A DNA stretch of 40,088 bases from Nostoc sp. CCCryo 231-06 (GCA_023522315.1 JAHCSU010000365.1:1-40088), one strand, 5' to 3'. Positions 1 to 8,234 are shown, counted from the stretch's first letter. Program-made: numbers and translations. The notes: generated by a model from the sequence alone, not told the origin.

Positions 1-8
1 CTTAGTAA

Positions 9-63
9 GGAGAGGGATTGAGGGTGAGGTTTGATCTTATATTTAATTACGCCTATCTACTTA
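9..63 (+). repeat. Left copy of window-terminal inverted repeat
   Basis: These 55 bases match the reverse complement of 40034-40088 with two mismatches. The match begins GGAGAGGGATTGAGGGTG and ends in the CTACTTA stretch. It reaches the last base of the window on the right side, so the true repeat probably continues outwards. It has no coding content and lies just before the antitoxin gene. The GGGATTGAGGGTGAGG core resembles the CCCTCATCCCC-type palindromic intergenic repeats at 7155-7251. A dispersed cyanobacterial repeat is the simplest reading. Confidence 0.85.
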
Positions 64-96
64 CATACGCTATATATTAATTTAGGAGGTGTAGCA

Positions 97-351
97 ATGC
101 CAGAAAAAACAACAGTAACTATTCACAGGCAACTGCTAGAAATATTGTCCCGATTGCCCTTGTCTTCTCAAGAAGAAGTATTAGATTTTGCTATCTCTCT
201 CCAGAAAAAAAAACTAACTCAGCATTGGGATGCTATTTCTGATGCAGAAGCTGCGGCATTAAAAACTGAGTTTGCTGATGAAGATTTAGCTTTTGCAGAA
301 TCCGTTTTAACTGATTATCTCTCCCAGCTTCAGCAAGAGGACACAGTTTAA
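97..351 (+). CDS. Small antitoxin-like protein (DUF2281/VapB-type), 84 aa
   Basis: The start is the ATG at 97 because a strong AGGAGGT ribosome site lies at 84-90. The longer open frame upstream lacks such a site. The protein begins MPEKTTVTIHRQLLEIL and continues with a helical segment that includes LPLSSQEEVLDFAISL, a pattern known from small DUF2281-type antitoxins. The C-terminal half is acidic, as expected of a toxin-neutralising tail. The stop codon overlaps the ATG of a second frame (TAATG at 349-353), the usual coupling of antitoxin to toxin, but that toxin is reduced to 11 codons. The antitoxin role is inferred from family resemblance and this layout. The gene may now be an orphan antitoxin. 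Confidence 0.75.
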   Translation: MPEKTTVTIHRQLLEILSRLPLSSQEEVLDFAISLQKKKLTQHWDAISDAEAAALKTEFADEDLAFAESVLTDYLSQLQQEDTV

Positions 352-386
352 TGCGAGGAGATGTTTATTTGGCTTTAACATCATAA
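351..386 (+). pseudogene. Toxin remnant (MazF/PemK-like N-terminus, 11 codons)
   Basis: Directly overlapping the antitoxin stop is ATG followed by codons for RGDVYLALTS and then TAA. The start MRGDVYLA is how many MazF/PemK-family endoribonucleases begin (M-[KR]-RGD-[VI]-Y), and those proteins are normally about 110 residues long. Nothing resembling the rest of the family, such as the GSEQxGxRP stretch, follows in the next 600 bases. I read it as a toxin gene deleted after codon 10. Eleven codons cannot establish homology alone, so the call rests on the position after an antitoxin and on the motif. Confidence 0.5.
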
Positions 387-422
387 AGAATTGGTATGAG
401 TCTAGTTGAATAAAAAAAAATA

Positions 423-862
423 ATGGTAAAACATCTATTTAAAACCTTTTTATCAAATGTTCATGAGTACAAAGCTTCGGAAAATTTTTGGTGTAAGTTG
501 TGTGAGAGTATTCTTATAAAAAATCAAGGACAGAAACATGGATGGAAAATTTGGTTGAACGTTCATTTTATTGATGGAACCCCGTTTTTAGATGGCAGCC
601 CAATTTATAGTTTAATATCGCCAGATAACAGAAAAGGTATTTGTATTTATCAAGATGATCCGAGTAAAGCAACAATGTCTATTGTTGCATGGATGGATAA
701 ATTTGTACCTATTGATGATGATAAAAATTTTTTGAAGAGTTAGTTATTACGTGCGAACTTTCAGAGGAATCTTCACAATTAGCTGCTGAACTTATGGAAG
801 CATGGGTAAAAGAAAATACTTCATATTATGAAATGGAACTATTGATTGAAAAGAAACTTTAA
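423..862 (+). pseudogene. Frameshifted hypothetical gene, about 146 aa if restored
   Basis: The first frame (423-743) gives 106 residues, from MVKHLFKTFLSN to DDKNFLKS. Immediately before its stop is a run of six T (728-733). Adding one T makes the frame continue as EELVITCELSEESSQLAAEL to a TAA at 860-862, for about 146 residues in all. The second half is open, acidic and helical, like a genuine C-terminus. The protein has no signal peptide or membrane segment, and I do not recognise its family. It follows the toxin-antitoxin remnant by 36 bases. The frameshift may be real decay or a homopolymer sequencing error. Immunity-type proteins are similarly small, but nothing specific supports that role. 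Confidence 0.6.
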
Positions 863-978
863 GACCATCTACTTTTAGGCTAGAAAAACTTCTCATGGGT
901 AGATGGCCATTATCGTAAAAACAAGTACAATTGCGTACTGAAGAATCCATCAAAATCCTTTTGTAATGGAGTGTCGAA

Positions 979-3360
979 ATGACATTAGCAATGACTCCAC
1001 AAACAAAGCCTTTAACAGATGAAGAATTACAGAAGATAAACGCCTACTGGCGTGCAGCTAACTATCTTTCGGTTGGGCAAATATATCTACTCGACAATGC
1101 GCTACTCAGAGAACCGCTAAAGCTGGAACACGTCAAACCCAGGCTTTTGGGGCATTGGGGAACAACGCCAGGGCTGAATTTAATCTATGTTCACCTAAAT
1201 CGGGTCATCAAAAAATATGACCTCAACACCATCTATATTGCTGGCCCTGGTCATGGAGGCCCTGGACTGGTAGCCAACACCTACTTAGAAGGTACTTATA
1301 CTGAGTATTATCACAACATCTCCCAGGATGCTGAAGGAATCCAGAAACTCTTCAAACAGTTCTCTTTCCCCGGTGGTATTCCCAGCCACGTAGCACCAGA
1401 AACCCCTGGTTCCATCCACGAAGGCGGGGAGCTAGGTTACGCCCTTGTCCATGCTTTTGGTGCTGCCTTTGATAATCCTGATTTAATCGTTGCTGCTGTT
1501 GTGGGTGACGGCGAAGCTGAAACAGGTGCTTTAGCAGCTAGCTGGCATTCCAATAAGTTTCTTAACCCCGTGCATGATGGGGCTGTACTGCCGATTCTCC
1601 ACTTGAATGGGTATAAAATTGCTAATCCAACAGTATTGGCACGAATCAGCCATGAGGAATTAGAAAGCTTATTTGTGGGCTACGGCTACAAACCATACTT
1701 TGTCGAAGGTGATGATCCCGCAGATGTCCACCAGCAGATGGCGGCGACTTTAGATATAGCGATCGCAGAAATTCAAAGTATCCAAAGAGAAGCCCGCGTA
1801 CATGGTTTCACCGAACGTCCTCAGTGGCCGATGATTGTCTTGAGAACCCCCAAAGGTTGGACAGGGCCAAAGGAAGTTGATGGTAAAAAAACAGAAGGTT
1901 CTTGGCGATCGCACCAAGTTCCCCTTAGCAACATCGCCAAACAGCCAGAACACCTGAAAATCCTAGAAGATTGGATGAAGAGTTACAACCCAGAAGAACT
2001 CTTCGATAGGAACGGTAAGCTGATTCCTGAACTAAAAGAACTGGCTCCAAAAGGTCATCGACGCATGGGTGACAATCCCCACGCCAACGGCGGCATTTTG
2101 CTGCGCGACTTGAAGATGCCCGACTTTCAAGACTATGCTGTAGATGTTTCTGAACCAGGCAAAGCGATCGCTGAAGCTACCCAAGTTGCCGGAAAATTCC
2201 TGCGGGATATCATGCAACTTAACCAAGAAACCCGCAACTTCCGCATCGTCGGCCCCGATGAAACGGTATCAAATCGCTTGGGCGCTGTATTAGAAGTCAC
2301 AGACCGGGATTGGGTAGCCCAGATCCTCCCGGAAGATGACCACCTTTCCCCCGACGGTCGGGTGATGGAAATTCTCAGCGAAACTTGTTGTCAAGGATGG
2401 TTAGAAGGTTACCTCCTCACAGGACGCCACGGGTTTTTCTCTTGCTACGAGGCGTTTATCCACATCATTGACTCAATGTTCAATCAGCACGCCAAATGGC
2501 TGAAAACGACCCTAGATATTCCCTGGCGTAGACCAATAGCTTCCCTCAATTATCTACTCACCTCCCACGTCTGGCGGCAAGACCACAACGGCTTCTCGCA
2601 CCAAGATCCCGGTTTTATTGACCATGTAATCAATAAGAAAGCAGAGATAGTTCGCGTGTATTTGCCCCCCGATGCCAACACTTTGCTATCTGTAACTGAC
2701 CATTGTCTGAGAAGCCGCAACTATGTCAACGTCATCGTCGCCGGAAAGCAACCATCATTGCAATACCTCGATATGGATGCTGCTATCAAGCACTGCACCA
2801 AAGGCATCGGTATTTGGGAATGGGCAAGCAACGACAAAGGCGGTGAACCAGATGTAGTGCTGGCTTGTGCTGGGGATATTCCCACCTTAGAAACCTTGGC
2901 TGCTGTAGACATACTGCGCCAGCACTTCCCTGACTTAAAAGTGCGGGTAGTAAACGTAGTCGATTTGATGACACTACAGCCAAAAAGCGAACATCCTCAC
3001 GGTTTGAGCGAAAAAGACTTTGACACGATTTTCACCACAGATAAACCGATTATCTTTGCATTTCATGGCTATCCTTGGCTGATTCATCGCCTAACCTATC
3101 GCCACACCAACCACAATAATTTGCATGTGCGTGGCTACAAGGAAGAAGGAACTACCACCACCCCCTTTGATATGGTTGTTCTCAACGATCTAGATCGCTT
3201 TCACCTAGTAATGGACGTAATTGCTCGTGTGCCCAAGCTAGGATATAGAGCAGCTTACGTCAAACAAGAGATGCAAGATAAGCTGATCGAACACAAGCAC
3301 TACATTGAGAAGTACGGCGAGGATATGGCGGAAATTCGTGATTGGAAATGGCCTTATTAA
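979..3360 (+). CDS. xfp: Xylulose-5-phosphate/fructose-6-phosphate phosphoketolase
   Basis: This 793-residue protein is the usual length for phosphoketolase. The enzyme uses thiamine diphosphate to split xylulose-5-P (and often fructose-6-P) with phosphate into acetyl-P and a shorter sugar phosphate, in the cytosol. Visible family blocks are AGPGHGGPG near residues 88-96, PGGIPSH (131-137), [19 protein letters not shown] (145-163), and the thiamine-binding GDGEAETG (176-183) with a following N210. The C-terminal third carries conserved [24 protein letters not shown] and [15 protein letters not shown]-like blocks. The ATG at 979 has GGAG about 8 bases upstream. M5 is an alternative start. The gene appears to be a single transcription unit, followed by a strong palindrome at 3395-3426. 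In cyanobacteria the enzyme serves a carbon-saving shunt to acetyl-CoA. Confidence 0.97.
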   Translation: MTLAMTPQTKPLTDEELQKINAYWRAANYLSVGQIYLLDNALLREPLKLEHVKPRLLGHWGTTPGLNLIYVHLNRVIKKYDLNTIYIAGPGHGGPGLVANTYLEGTYTEYYHNISQDAEGIQKLFKQFSFPGGIPSHVAPETPGSIHEGGELGYALVHAFGAAFDNPDLIVAAVVGDGEAETGALAASWHSNKFLNPVHDGAVLPILHLNGYKIANPTVLARISHEELESLFVGYGYKPYFVEGDDPADVHQQMAATLDIAIAEIQSIQREARVHGFTERPQWPMIVLRTPKGWTGPKEVDGKKTEGSWRSHQVPLSNIAKQPEHLKILEDWMKSYNPEELFDRNGKLIPELKELAPKGHRRMGDNPHANGGILLRDLKMPDFQDYAVDVSEPGKAIAEATQVAGKFLRDIMQLNQETRNFRIVGPDETVSNRLGAVLEVTDRDWVAQILPEDDHLSPDGRVMEILSETCCQGWLEGYLLTGRHGFFSCYEAFIHIIDSMFNQHAKWLKTTLDIPWRRPIASLNYLLTSHVWRQDHNGFSHQDPGFIDHVINKKAEIVRVYLPPDANTLLSVTDHCLRSRNYVNVIVAGKQPSLQYLDMDAAIKHCTKGIGIWEWASNDKGGEPDVVLACAGDIPTLETLAAVDILRQHFPDLKVRVVNVVDLMTLQPKSEHPHGLSEKDFDTIFTTDKPIIFAFHGYPWLIHRLTYRHTNHNNLHVRGYKEEGTTTTPFDMVVLNDLDRFHLVMDVIARVPKLGYRAAYVKQEMQDKLIEHKHYIEKYGEDMAEIRDWKWPY

Positions 3361-3394
3361 GACGAGATAAGGATTTCCGTTAAAAAACATCCCA

Positions 3395-3426
3395 TTGTAG
3401 GGGCGCAAGGTCTTGCGCCCCTACAA
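3395..3426. repeat. Perfect 14-bp palindrome after xfp (dispersed repeat, possible terminator)
   Basis: TTGTAGGGGCGCAA (3395-3408) pairs perfectly with TTGCGCCCCTACAA (3413-3426) across a four-base loop. It lies 35 bases after the phosphoketolase stop. No T-run follows, so a classical rho-independent terminator is not clear-cut. GTAGGGGCGCAAG palindromes are a frequent type of dispersed intergenic repeat in Nostoc-like genomes. The rest of the gap 3361-3705 shows only AT-rich DNA. A TTAGCGCTAA palindrome (3666-3675) lies about 30 bases before the next ATG. Confidence 0.7.
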
Positions 3427-3705
3427 ATCTACAAATAATTTGGGATAATTTATTTTTTGCAACTCCCTAAGGCATACAAGAGGGACAAAGAGGATAAAGT
3501 AAAATTTTCTCTTCAATCCAAAATCTAAAATTGTATGACTCCTCACCCAGGAATTTTGGGTTGTCGAGTACCTGTAAAACCTAAAAGTATCTGCGTAATT
3601 TTTTAACTTTCCACTGAGAAGTACTTTAAGTTACTTAATGCATCAAACGCTACCCACTTTTATAGTTAGCGCTAAGATAGCTATGTATTTTTTGAAAGTA
3701 TAAAT

Positions 3706-5262
3706 ATGGCTCAGACTTTTTATGTAAATCCAGTAACAGGCAAAGATACCAACCTTGGTAGCCAACAAGCCCCCTTCAAAACTATTACCCAAGCCCTCAA
3801 GGTAGCTACAGATAAAACTAAGATTCAACTGGCAGATGGTAATTACAATGCTGCTAGCGGCGAAGTATTTCCGCTAACGATCGCATCTGGTGTAACAGTG
3901 GTGGGTAATGAAGTAAACAAAGGCGATCGCATTTTGATTGAAGGAAGTGGTAACTACCTGAGCCGTACTTTTGCTGGACAAAACGTTACTTTTGTGTTAT
4001 TAGATAAAGCTGAACTCCGAGGAGTGACTGTAACAAATCTGGCTAGCCGTGGTAGTGGTGTCTGGATTGAATCAACTAGCCCTACTGTTGCTAATAACAC
4101 CTTCAAAAACTGTAAGCGAGAGGGAGTATTTACTACAGGTGAGGCGAACCCAGTTATTCTAGGTAATGTGTTCAGTGAAAATGCAGCTAATGGAATTGCG
4201 ATCGCTAAAAATTCTAAAGGTCAAATTCTAGATAATACCTGCTTAAAAACAGGTTTTGGGATTGCCATTAGTGATACTGCATCACCCACCCTTCGAGATA
4301 ACAGAACTTACGAAAACCGTTCTGGAATTGTCATCTCTGGCAGCGCTCGTCCTGTATTGCGTAACAATGTCTGCGAAAATAACACTGACGATGGTATCAC
4401 AGTAATTGGTACTGCCCTACCGGATATCGGCAGCACCAATAACTTAGGAGGCAATACTCTACGTAATAACGGTAAATTTGATTTGCAAAATGCTAGTTCC
4501 AACAAGCTGGTTTCTGTAGGAAATAAAATAGATGCGTCTAAAGTCACGGGAAACGTAGAGTTTGCAGATAGTTCGGTTCCGACATCCACACCAACACCAA
4601 CTCCCATACCGACACCCATCCCGGCACCCACGCCTACACCAACTCCCATACCGACACCCATCCCGACACCCACGCCTACGCCTACAATCGAATTAACCGA
4701 TATTAGTAATCATTGGGCAGGTAGCTTTATTCGGGAATTAGTCAAATTGGGGATAGTTAATGGTTTTCCCGATCGCACATTTAAACCGGATGCTACGATG
4801 ACACGGGCGCAATACGCCGCATTACTGGTAAAAGCTTTCAACCCACCGCCAAACCGTCCAGTGATCAAATTCAAAGATGTACCAGCAGACTTCTGGGCAT
4901 CGAAAGTAATTCAGCAGGCATATCAAGGTTCATTTCTCTCTGGTTTTCCTGACAATACCTTCGCCCCCAACAAAAATATCCAGCGCGTGCAAGTGATTGT
5001 TTCTTTGGTGAATGGATTGGGGTTATCTGCTGATAGTGCAACCGCTACCAAAACTTTTGATGACCAAGCAAAGATTCCTGAATATGCCAAGGATGAGGTA
5101 ATAAAAGCTATAGACAAGGGGATTATCGTCAATCACCCGAACATCAAACAACTCAATCCTACCCGCGATGCTACACGCGCTGAGGTAGCGGTGATGGTCT
5201 ATCAAGCTTTGGTAGACGCTGGTCGTGTAGCTGCGATTGACTCGCCTTATATTGTTGCTTAA
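3706..5262 (+). CDS. Beta-helix (DUF1565-type) protein with three SLH domains, 518 aa
   Basis: Residues 1-280 form a right-handed beta-helix of the DUF1565/pectate-lyase-like type. It opens FYVNPVTGKDTNLGSQQAPF and carries repeated turns such as NNTFKN, GNVFSEN, DNRTYENRSG and NNVCENNTDDG. A Pro/Thr linker (about 293-327) follows, then three SLH-type repeats. SLH repeats 1 and 2 have clear GIVNGFPDRTFKPDATMTRA and GFPDNTFAPN patterns, and repeat 3 is more divergent. SLH domains in cyanobacteria anchor proteins to peptidoglycan-linked polymers or sit in outer-membrane proteins, so a cell-surface role is expected. No signal peptide is visible at this ATG. Either a start lies further upstream in another form or export is non-classical. 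No clear ribosome site precedes the ATG. The ligand or substrate of the helix cannot be named. Confidence 0.9.
   Translation: MAQTFYVNPVTGKDTNLGSQQAPFKTITQALKVATDKTKIQLADGNYNAASGEVFPLTIASGVTVVGNEVNKGDRILIEGSGNYLSRTFAGQNVTFVLLDKAELRGVTVTNLASRGSGVWIESTSPTVANNTFKNCKREGVFTTGEANPVILGNVFSENAANGIAIAKNSKGQILDNTCLKTGFGIAISDTASPTLRDNRTYENRSGIVISGSARPVLRNNVCENNTDDGITVIGTALPDIGSTNNLGGNTLRNNGKFDLQNASSNKLVSVGNKIDASKVTGNVEFADSSVPTSTPTPTPIPTPIPAPTPTPTPIPTPIPTPTPTPTIELTDISNHWAGSFIRELVKLGIVNGFPDRTFKPDATMTRAQYAALLVKAFNPPPNRPVIKFKDVPADFWASKVIQQAYQGSFLSGFPDNTFAPNKNIQRVQVIVSLVNGLGLSADSATATKTFDDQAKIPEYAKDEVIKAIDKGIIVNHPNIKQLNPTRDATRAEVAVMVYQALVDAGRVAAIDSPYIVA
4596..4679 (+). repeat. Two tandem 42-bp units encoding the Pro/Thr linker
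   Basis: The unit starting ACCAACTCCCATACCGAC at 4596 is repeated from 4638 with a single visible change (GGCACCC versus GACACCC). Each copy encodes 14 residues of the TPTPIPTPIP(A/T)PTP linker between the beta-helix and the SLH domains. Near-identity at the nucleotide level implies recent duplication and a linker length that can vary. Confidence 0.85.
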
Positions 5263-5470
5263 TTGCTACAATAATTTCTTTTGCAAAATTGCATGATTTT
5301 TGTAGGGGCAATTCATGACCAAATAATTACTAATACTCGCCTAGGCGTGAGAAGCAAGCTACGTAATTCGTAATTCGTAATTAAATGGGTACAGAGCCAA
5401 CACCAAATATGCTTTCTTTGGTGGTCAACTTCGAGCGTGGTGGGTTCAGAGCAAGCACTGATTGTAACTA

Positions 5471-5500
5471 CGAATTACGTTAGCGCAGCGTTAGCAAGTC
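5471..5500. repeat. Dispersed intergenic repeat (GCGCAGCGTTAGC type), copy 1
   Basis: CGAATTACGTTAGCGCAGCG followed by TTAGC at 5471-5495 occurs again identically at 33459-33483. Both copies are flanked by short runs of the ATTACGAATTACG type. In this copy the run at 5360-5382 is CGTAATTCGTAATTCGTAAT, in inverted orientation, giving a snap-back structure. The gap 5263-5507 contains this and no recognisable gene. Confidence 0.75.
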
Positions 5501-5507
5501 TTCTCCC

Positions 5508-5786
5508 TTGGCGCTAGCCTCTTTCTTTGGGAGAAGGGGAGACGCCAAGGGCGAACGAGCGTCACCCGTAAGGGTGAGAACATCTGAGGCTATTAAAACT
5601 CATTTATTCAGTGCCATTCGTGCATTTACACAGTTAGAATTAATGCGCTCTGAAGAGTTAATTAAAAACTGGTATGAACTCCAAATAAATTTATCTCTTC
5701 AGGTGGCTCGTGACTTCATTCTGGAACATCTTGAACAAAAGATGGGCTTGAATAATGCACATAGTCAGATTCCTGTCAATGCGTAA
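5508..5786 (+). pseudogene. Possible transposase C-terminal remnant fused to repeat DNA
   Basis: The open frame begins at a TTG inside repeat-like sequence. Its first 25 or so codons (LASFFGRRGDAKGERASPV) look like translated intergenic palindromes rather than protein. From about codon 26 it becomes protein-like: HLFSAIRAFTQLELMRSEEL, then NWYELQINLSLQVARDFI. From memory this resembles the extreme C-terminus of DDE-type cyanobacterial transposases, but I cannot name the IS family with certainty. The first ATG is at 5643. It ends inside the 3' end of the convergent PEP-CTERM gene (11-bp overlap). I read it as the tail of a decayed insertion sequence. Confidence 0.4.
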
Positions 5787-6435
5787 GTCCTGAAATTATT
5801 TTCCGGCGTTGACGCAACAATAAACTAGCACCAATTATTCCTATACCAACCAATGTTGTAGTATTTCCGGCTTCTGGAACTCTTTGAGGAACTGTAAAGG
5901 AACCACTTAAGATGACTGTACCTGTAGTGCTAGGTTCCGTTGTTGCATTCGGATTGAAAGTCACGTTCTCCGAAAGCGTTAAAGTCCCTGTTGCACCTTG
6001 AAAATTGCCTTCTCCACCTACAATAGTTGTAGTGCCGGAAATCGATGCCGTAAAATCTTCAACGTTACGTATAGCAGTACTACTAGTGCTTGCAAATAAT
6101 TTATTGTTACCGCTACCAAAAAATGTCTCAATAAGAATTGGTAATCCTTCTATACCAAACTCTGTAGCATCTCTAACTATTGATTCCACTCCTGTATTAT
6201 CATTCCTTTCGATATAATTCATTCTTATAAAATTAGTCAAACCATAAGGCGCATCAGTACTTTCACCTGTTACAGTTGACTTAAACACAGTATCTTGAAT
6301 CGGTTCAAAAACGCTTTGTGTGTTGTAAGTAGCCTCAAAAGGAAAAGTAATTTGAGCATTCGCTTTTGTCACATTTAACCCCAAACTCAGCAATGCTACT
6401 GGTATGAATGATAAAGTGAGCGAGCCAAGTTTCAT
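5776..6435 (-). CDS. PEP-CTERM sorting-domain protein, 219 aa
   Basis: A cleavable signal peptide is clear: MKLGSLTLSFIPVALLSLGL followed by NVTKANA-Q. The C-terminus has the tripartite PEP-CTERM signal: VPEAGN (about residue 186), a hydrophobic stretch TTTLVGIGIIGASLLL, and an arginine cluster RQRRK, here followed by seven extra residues. Such proteins are exported and processed at the C-terminus by an exosortase. No exosortase is in this window. The middle is rich in Thr, Ser, Gly and Asn, with a beta-strand pattern typical of secreted proteins, but no enzymatic motif is visible. The initiating ATG has AGGAGAA upstream (seen as TTCTCCT at 6439-6445). The function of the mature protein is unknown. 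Confidence 0.9.
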   Translation of the reverse strand: MKLGSLTLSFIPVALLSLGLNVTKANAQITFPFEATYNTQSVFEPIQDTVFKSTVTGESTDAPYGLTNFIRMNYIERNDNTGVESIVRDATEFGIEGLPILIETFFGSGNNKLFASTSSTAIRNVEDFTASISGTTTIVGGEGNFQGATGTLTLSENVTFNPNATTEPSTTGTVILSGSFTVPQRVPEAGNTTTLVGIGIIGASLLLRQRRKIISGLTH

Positions 6436-6635
6436 ACGTTCTTCTCCTTTAGTAATAAATACATTTGTAGTAATTTAAGATAGCGCTACTAACGTCAATA
6501 AGCAGATATGCTGAAGGTAGACGCAAAGTTCAGATATTGAATTAAACCTACATACCATACGATATTTTAGGAGTATTCTGGTGAGATATATGTAAAGATT
6601 CTGTAAACTTTGCCTCTTAAATTGAAATTTTATAC

Positions 6636-6793
6636 ACTGGAGTTTAGAATAACGCACGAATTTTTAAGTAATCACTTTATATTACAAAGTGGCAAAGAGT
6701 AATGGACGGATTAAAACTAACATGTTCGTATTTTTAATCCGTAATTTCAGTTGTCTTGCGTTCTCTTCTCTGCCTTTTAGTCTAAACTCCAGT
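6636..6793. repeat. 158-bp inverted-repeat element (13-bp perfect ends)
   Basis: ACTGGAGTTTAGA at 6636-6648 is matched by its perfect reverse complement TCTAAACTCCAGT at 6781-6793. The match resumes for TAA after one mismatch. The interior holds further hairpins: ACTTT/AAAGT around 6674-6690 and ACGGATTAAAA (6706-6716) against TTTTTAATCCGT (6731-6742). No coding capacity and no convincing target-site duplication are visible. It lies in the 924-bp gene-free gap 6436-7359. The remainder of that gap, apart from the two elements at 6906 and 7122, shows nothing I can name. Confidence 0.6.
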
Positions 6794-6905
6794 CATGAAT
6801 TGCTTTTACAAAAGGGTTTTAAATTAAAGCCAGAGCAAATTTATACTTAATTTCAACATAATTTCAACAAAGGCGGTTTTTAGCGCTCTTTTATTACTCT
6901 CATTA

Positions 6906-7047
6906 GAGGCTGTTTGAAAAGTCCGGGAAGGTATAATTTAGCCCTTCTGATGGGCTTAACTTCAACGATAAATCAAGGTTCTAGCCCTATACTGAGATGC
7001 TTTACTGTGCTAACTGTGAGGTCAAACGACCCTTTTCAAACAACCTC
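6906..7047. mobile_element. 142-bp MITE with TTA target-site duplication
   Basis: The left end GAGGCTGTTTGAAAAGTC (from 6906) and the right end GACCCTTTTCAAACAACCTC (to 7047) are imperfect inverted repeats that match at all but two of their outer 18 positions. Both sides carry the direct repeat TTA (6903-6905 and 7048-7050). The interior cannot encode a transposase, so this is a non-autonomous element. A 3-bp TTA duplication with GAGGxTGTTTGAAAAG ends suggests mobilisation by an IS5-family-like transposase. The family assignment is an inference from memory. Confidence 0.75.
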
Positions 7048-7121
7048 TTAGAGAATATTTAAAACCTTGTTTTTCCCTGCTTGGTTCTAAAAAAGGATTT
7101 GTTGGCTTTGCGAATAAAACG

Positions 7122-7281
7122 GGGAGCATCCCAAATGTGCCATTCCCTCGATAGCCCTCATCCCCTAACCCCTTCTCCCAAAGATGGGAGAAGGGGAACT
7201 AGAATTATGCCTCCCCTCTCCCAAAGATGGGAGAGGGGCTGGGGGTGAGGGAAAAGATTTAAGCAAAATTGGGATGCTCCC
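7122..7281. mobile_element. 160-bp MITE with 8-bp target-site duplication and internal hairpins
   Basis: Perfect 13-bp terminal inverted repeats, GGGAGCATCCCAA (7122-7134) and TTGGGATGCTCCC (7269-7281), are flanked by an exact 8-bp direct repeat ATAAAACG (7114-7121 and 7282-7289). Inside is a nested palindrome. CCCTCATCCCC (7155-7165) faces GGGGGTGAGGG (7241-7251), and between them are two strong hairpins (7169-7196 and 7213-7238) of the CCCCTTCTCCC/GGGAGAAGGGG type. The exact duplication shows that the 160 bp inserted as a unit. No transposase is encoded, and the helper family is not identified. Confidence 0.85.
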
Positions 7282-7359
7282 ATAAAACGAGGCTTTGAAA
7301 AAGATTCAAGGTCAGCGTCTTATTTTTCTCTCCTCAAAGACATAAAAGAGCGTTAGTTT

Positions 7360-8136
7360 CTACTCGAAGGGAGGCAAATTATTCGGGTCAATACCCTGAG
7401 ATTGCAAATAAGCAATCAGTCGTTCTTTTTGTTGGCGTTCTTGTTCGGCGCGTTGGCGTTCTTGTTCGGCGCGTTGGCGTTCTTGTTCAATCTGTTCTAC
7501 AGCCCACGGTAATAAATTACCACCTTGATTCCACCAGCGCAACCAATAGCCAGTGCGAGCTTCTTTTGTTCCTTGCCAAGTTCCCAAAAATAAGCCCATT
7601 ATATCAATCCAATGACGACCATTTTCATCAGGTTGCTTTAACTCATAACGCTTATTTTCCAGTTGATAATATTCTAATAAACCGCCATCTGGTTCAAAAA
7701 TTATGTAGATGGGAATCTGCAAAATTTGCTCATAGAAAAACCATTTGCCTGGTGGATAAGCTCGCTTTACCGAATATTCCCCACCCTCAGTATCGGATAG
7801 AAATTCGATGGCGATCGCTGGAATATCTCCTTCTAAATTGGGTATATAACTTTTACGATTATCCACAACTTGATTAACCGATTGCACATAAACCCAGTCA
7901 GGTGCTTTAGCAATAAACTGGCCGTTGACTGTGGCACAAAGACCAAAGTTAGAAGCTATCAACATCTGGGGTTGAATGAATCCACTGATTTCTAGGCTTT
8001 CACGCAAAGCACCAGCCAAAAGTGGCTGACCTGTATTCTCCACTGGTTCATCCTCTAGTTTAAAATCCTTGGGCAAGCCTTCCCAAGAGATTACCAGTTC
8101 AGTTTGGGATTTGGCTTCACTGAGTTGGGTTGCCAT
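7360..8136 (-). CDS. Uma2/DUF820-family protein, PD-(D/E)XK nuclease-like fold, 258 aa
   Basis: Uma2 (DUF820) proteins are extremely abundant in cyanobacteria and have a restriction-endonuclease-like fold, but their function is unknown. The core is visible. PDWVYV (79-84) supplies the putative catalytic Asp, AIAIEFLSD (108-115) supplies Glu111, and the basic GKWFFYEQ follows, with IPIYIIFEPDGG as the next strand. The C-terminal 50 residues form a charged coiled coil built from three EQERQRA heptads, followed by QGIDPNNLPP, an ending shared by many family members. The ATG at 8136 gives a normal length. It is surrounded by repeats, and no co-transcribed neighbour is evident. Confidence 0.9.
   Translation of the reverse strand: MATQLSEAKSQTELVISWEGLPKDFKLEDEPVENTGQPLLAGALRESLEISGFIQPQMLIASNFGLCATVNGQFIAKAPDWVYVQSVNQVVDNRKSYIPNLEGDIPAIAIEFLSDTEGGEYSVKRAYPPGKWFFYEQILQIPIYIIFEPDGGLLEYYQLENKRYELKQPDENGRHWIDIMGLFLGTWQGTKEARTGYWLRWWNQGGNLLPWAVEQIEQERQRAEQERQRAEQERQQKERLIAYLQSQGIDPNNLPPFE
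7431..7493 (-). repeat. Three tandem 21-bp units in the Uma2 coiled coil
   Basis: Units start at 7431, 7452 and 7473. The first two are identical (GTTGGCGTTCTTGTTCGGCGC) and the third diverges in its last six bases. Each encodes one AEQERQR heptad on the minus strand, so copy-number change keeps the frame and alters only coiled-coil length. Confidence 0.85.
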
Positions 8137-8234
8137 AAATACAGTATGAATTTATTTTTGATCTTATCGCTTCTAGGAGGGTATGAAGGCGATGTCAGTC
8201 TGTCGATGATAAAGTGACAAAATATGCATCCTGA

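Noticed and set aside
863-910. CCATCTAC/GTAGATGG inverted pair upstream of xfp
   Set aside because: The stem is only eight bases with a loop of about 30, too weak to call a regulatory structure.
4308-4673. 121-codon minus-strand frame opposite the Pro/Thr linker
   Set aside because: Its MGVGMGVGVGVGAG sequence is the antisense of the repetitive linker, and the plus-strand frame encodes clear beta-helix and SLH domains.
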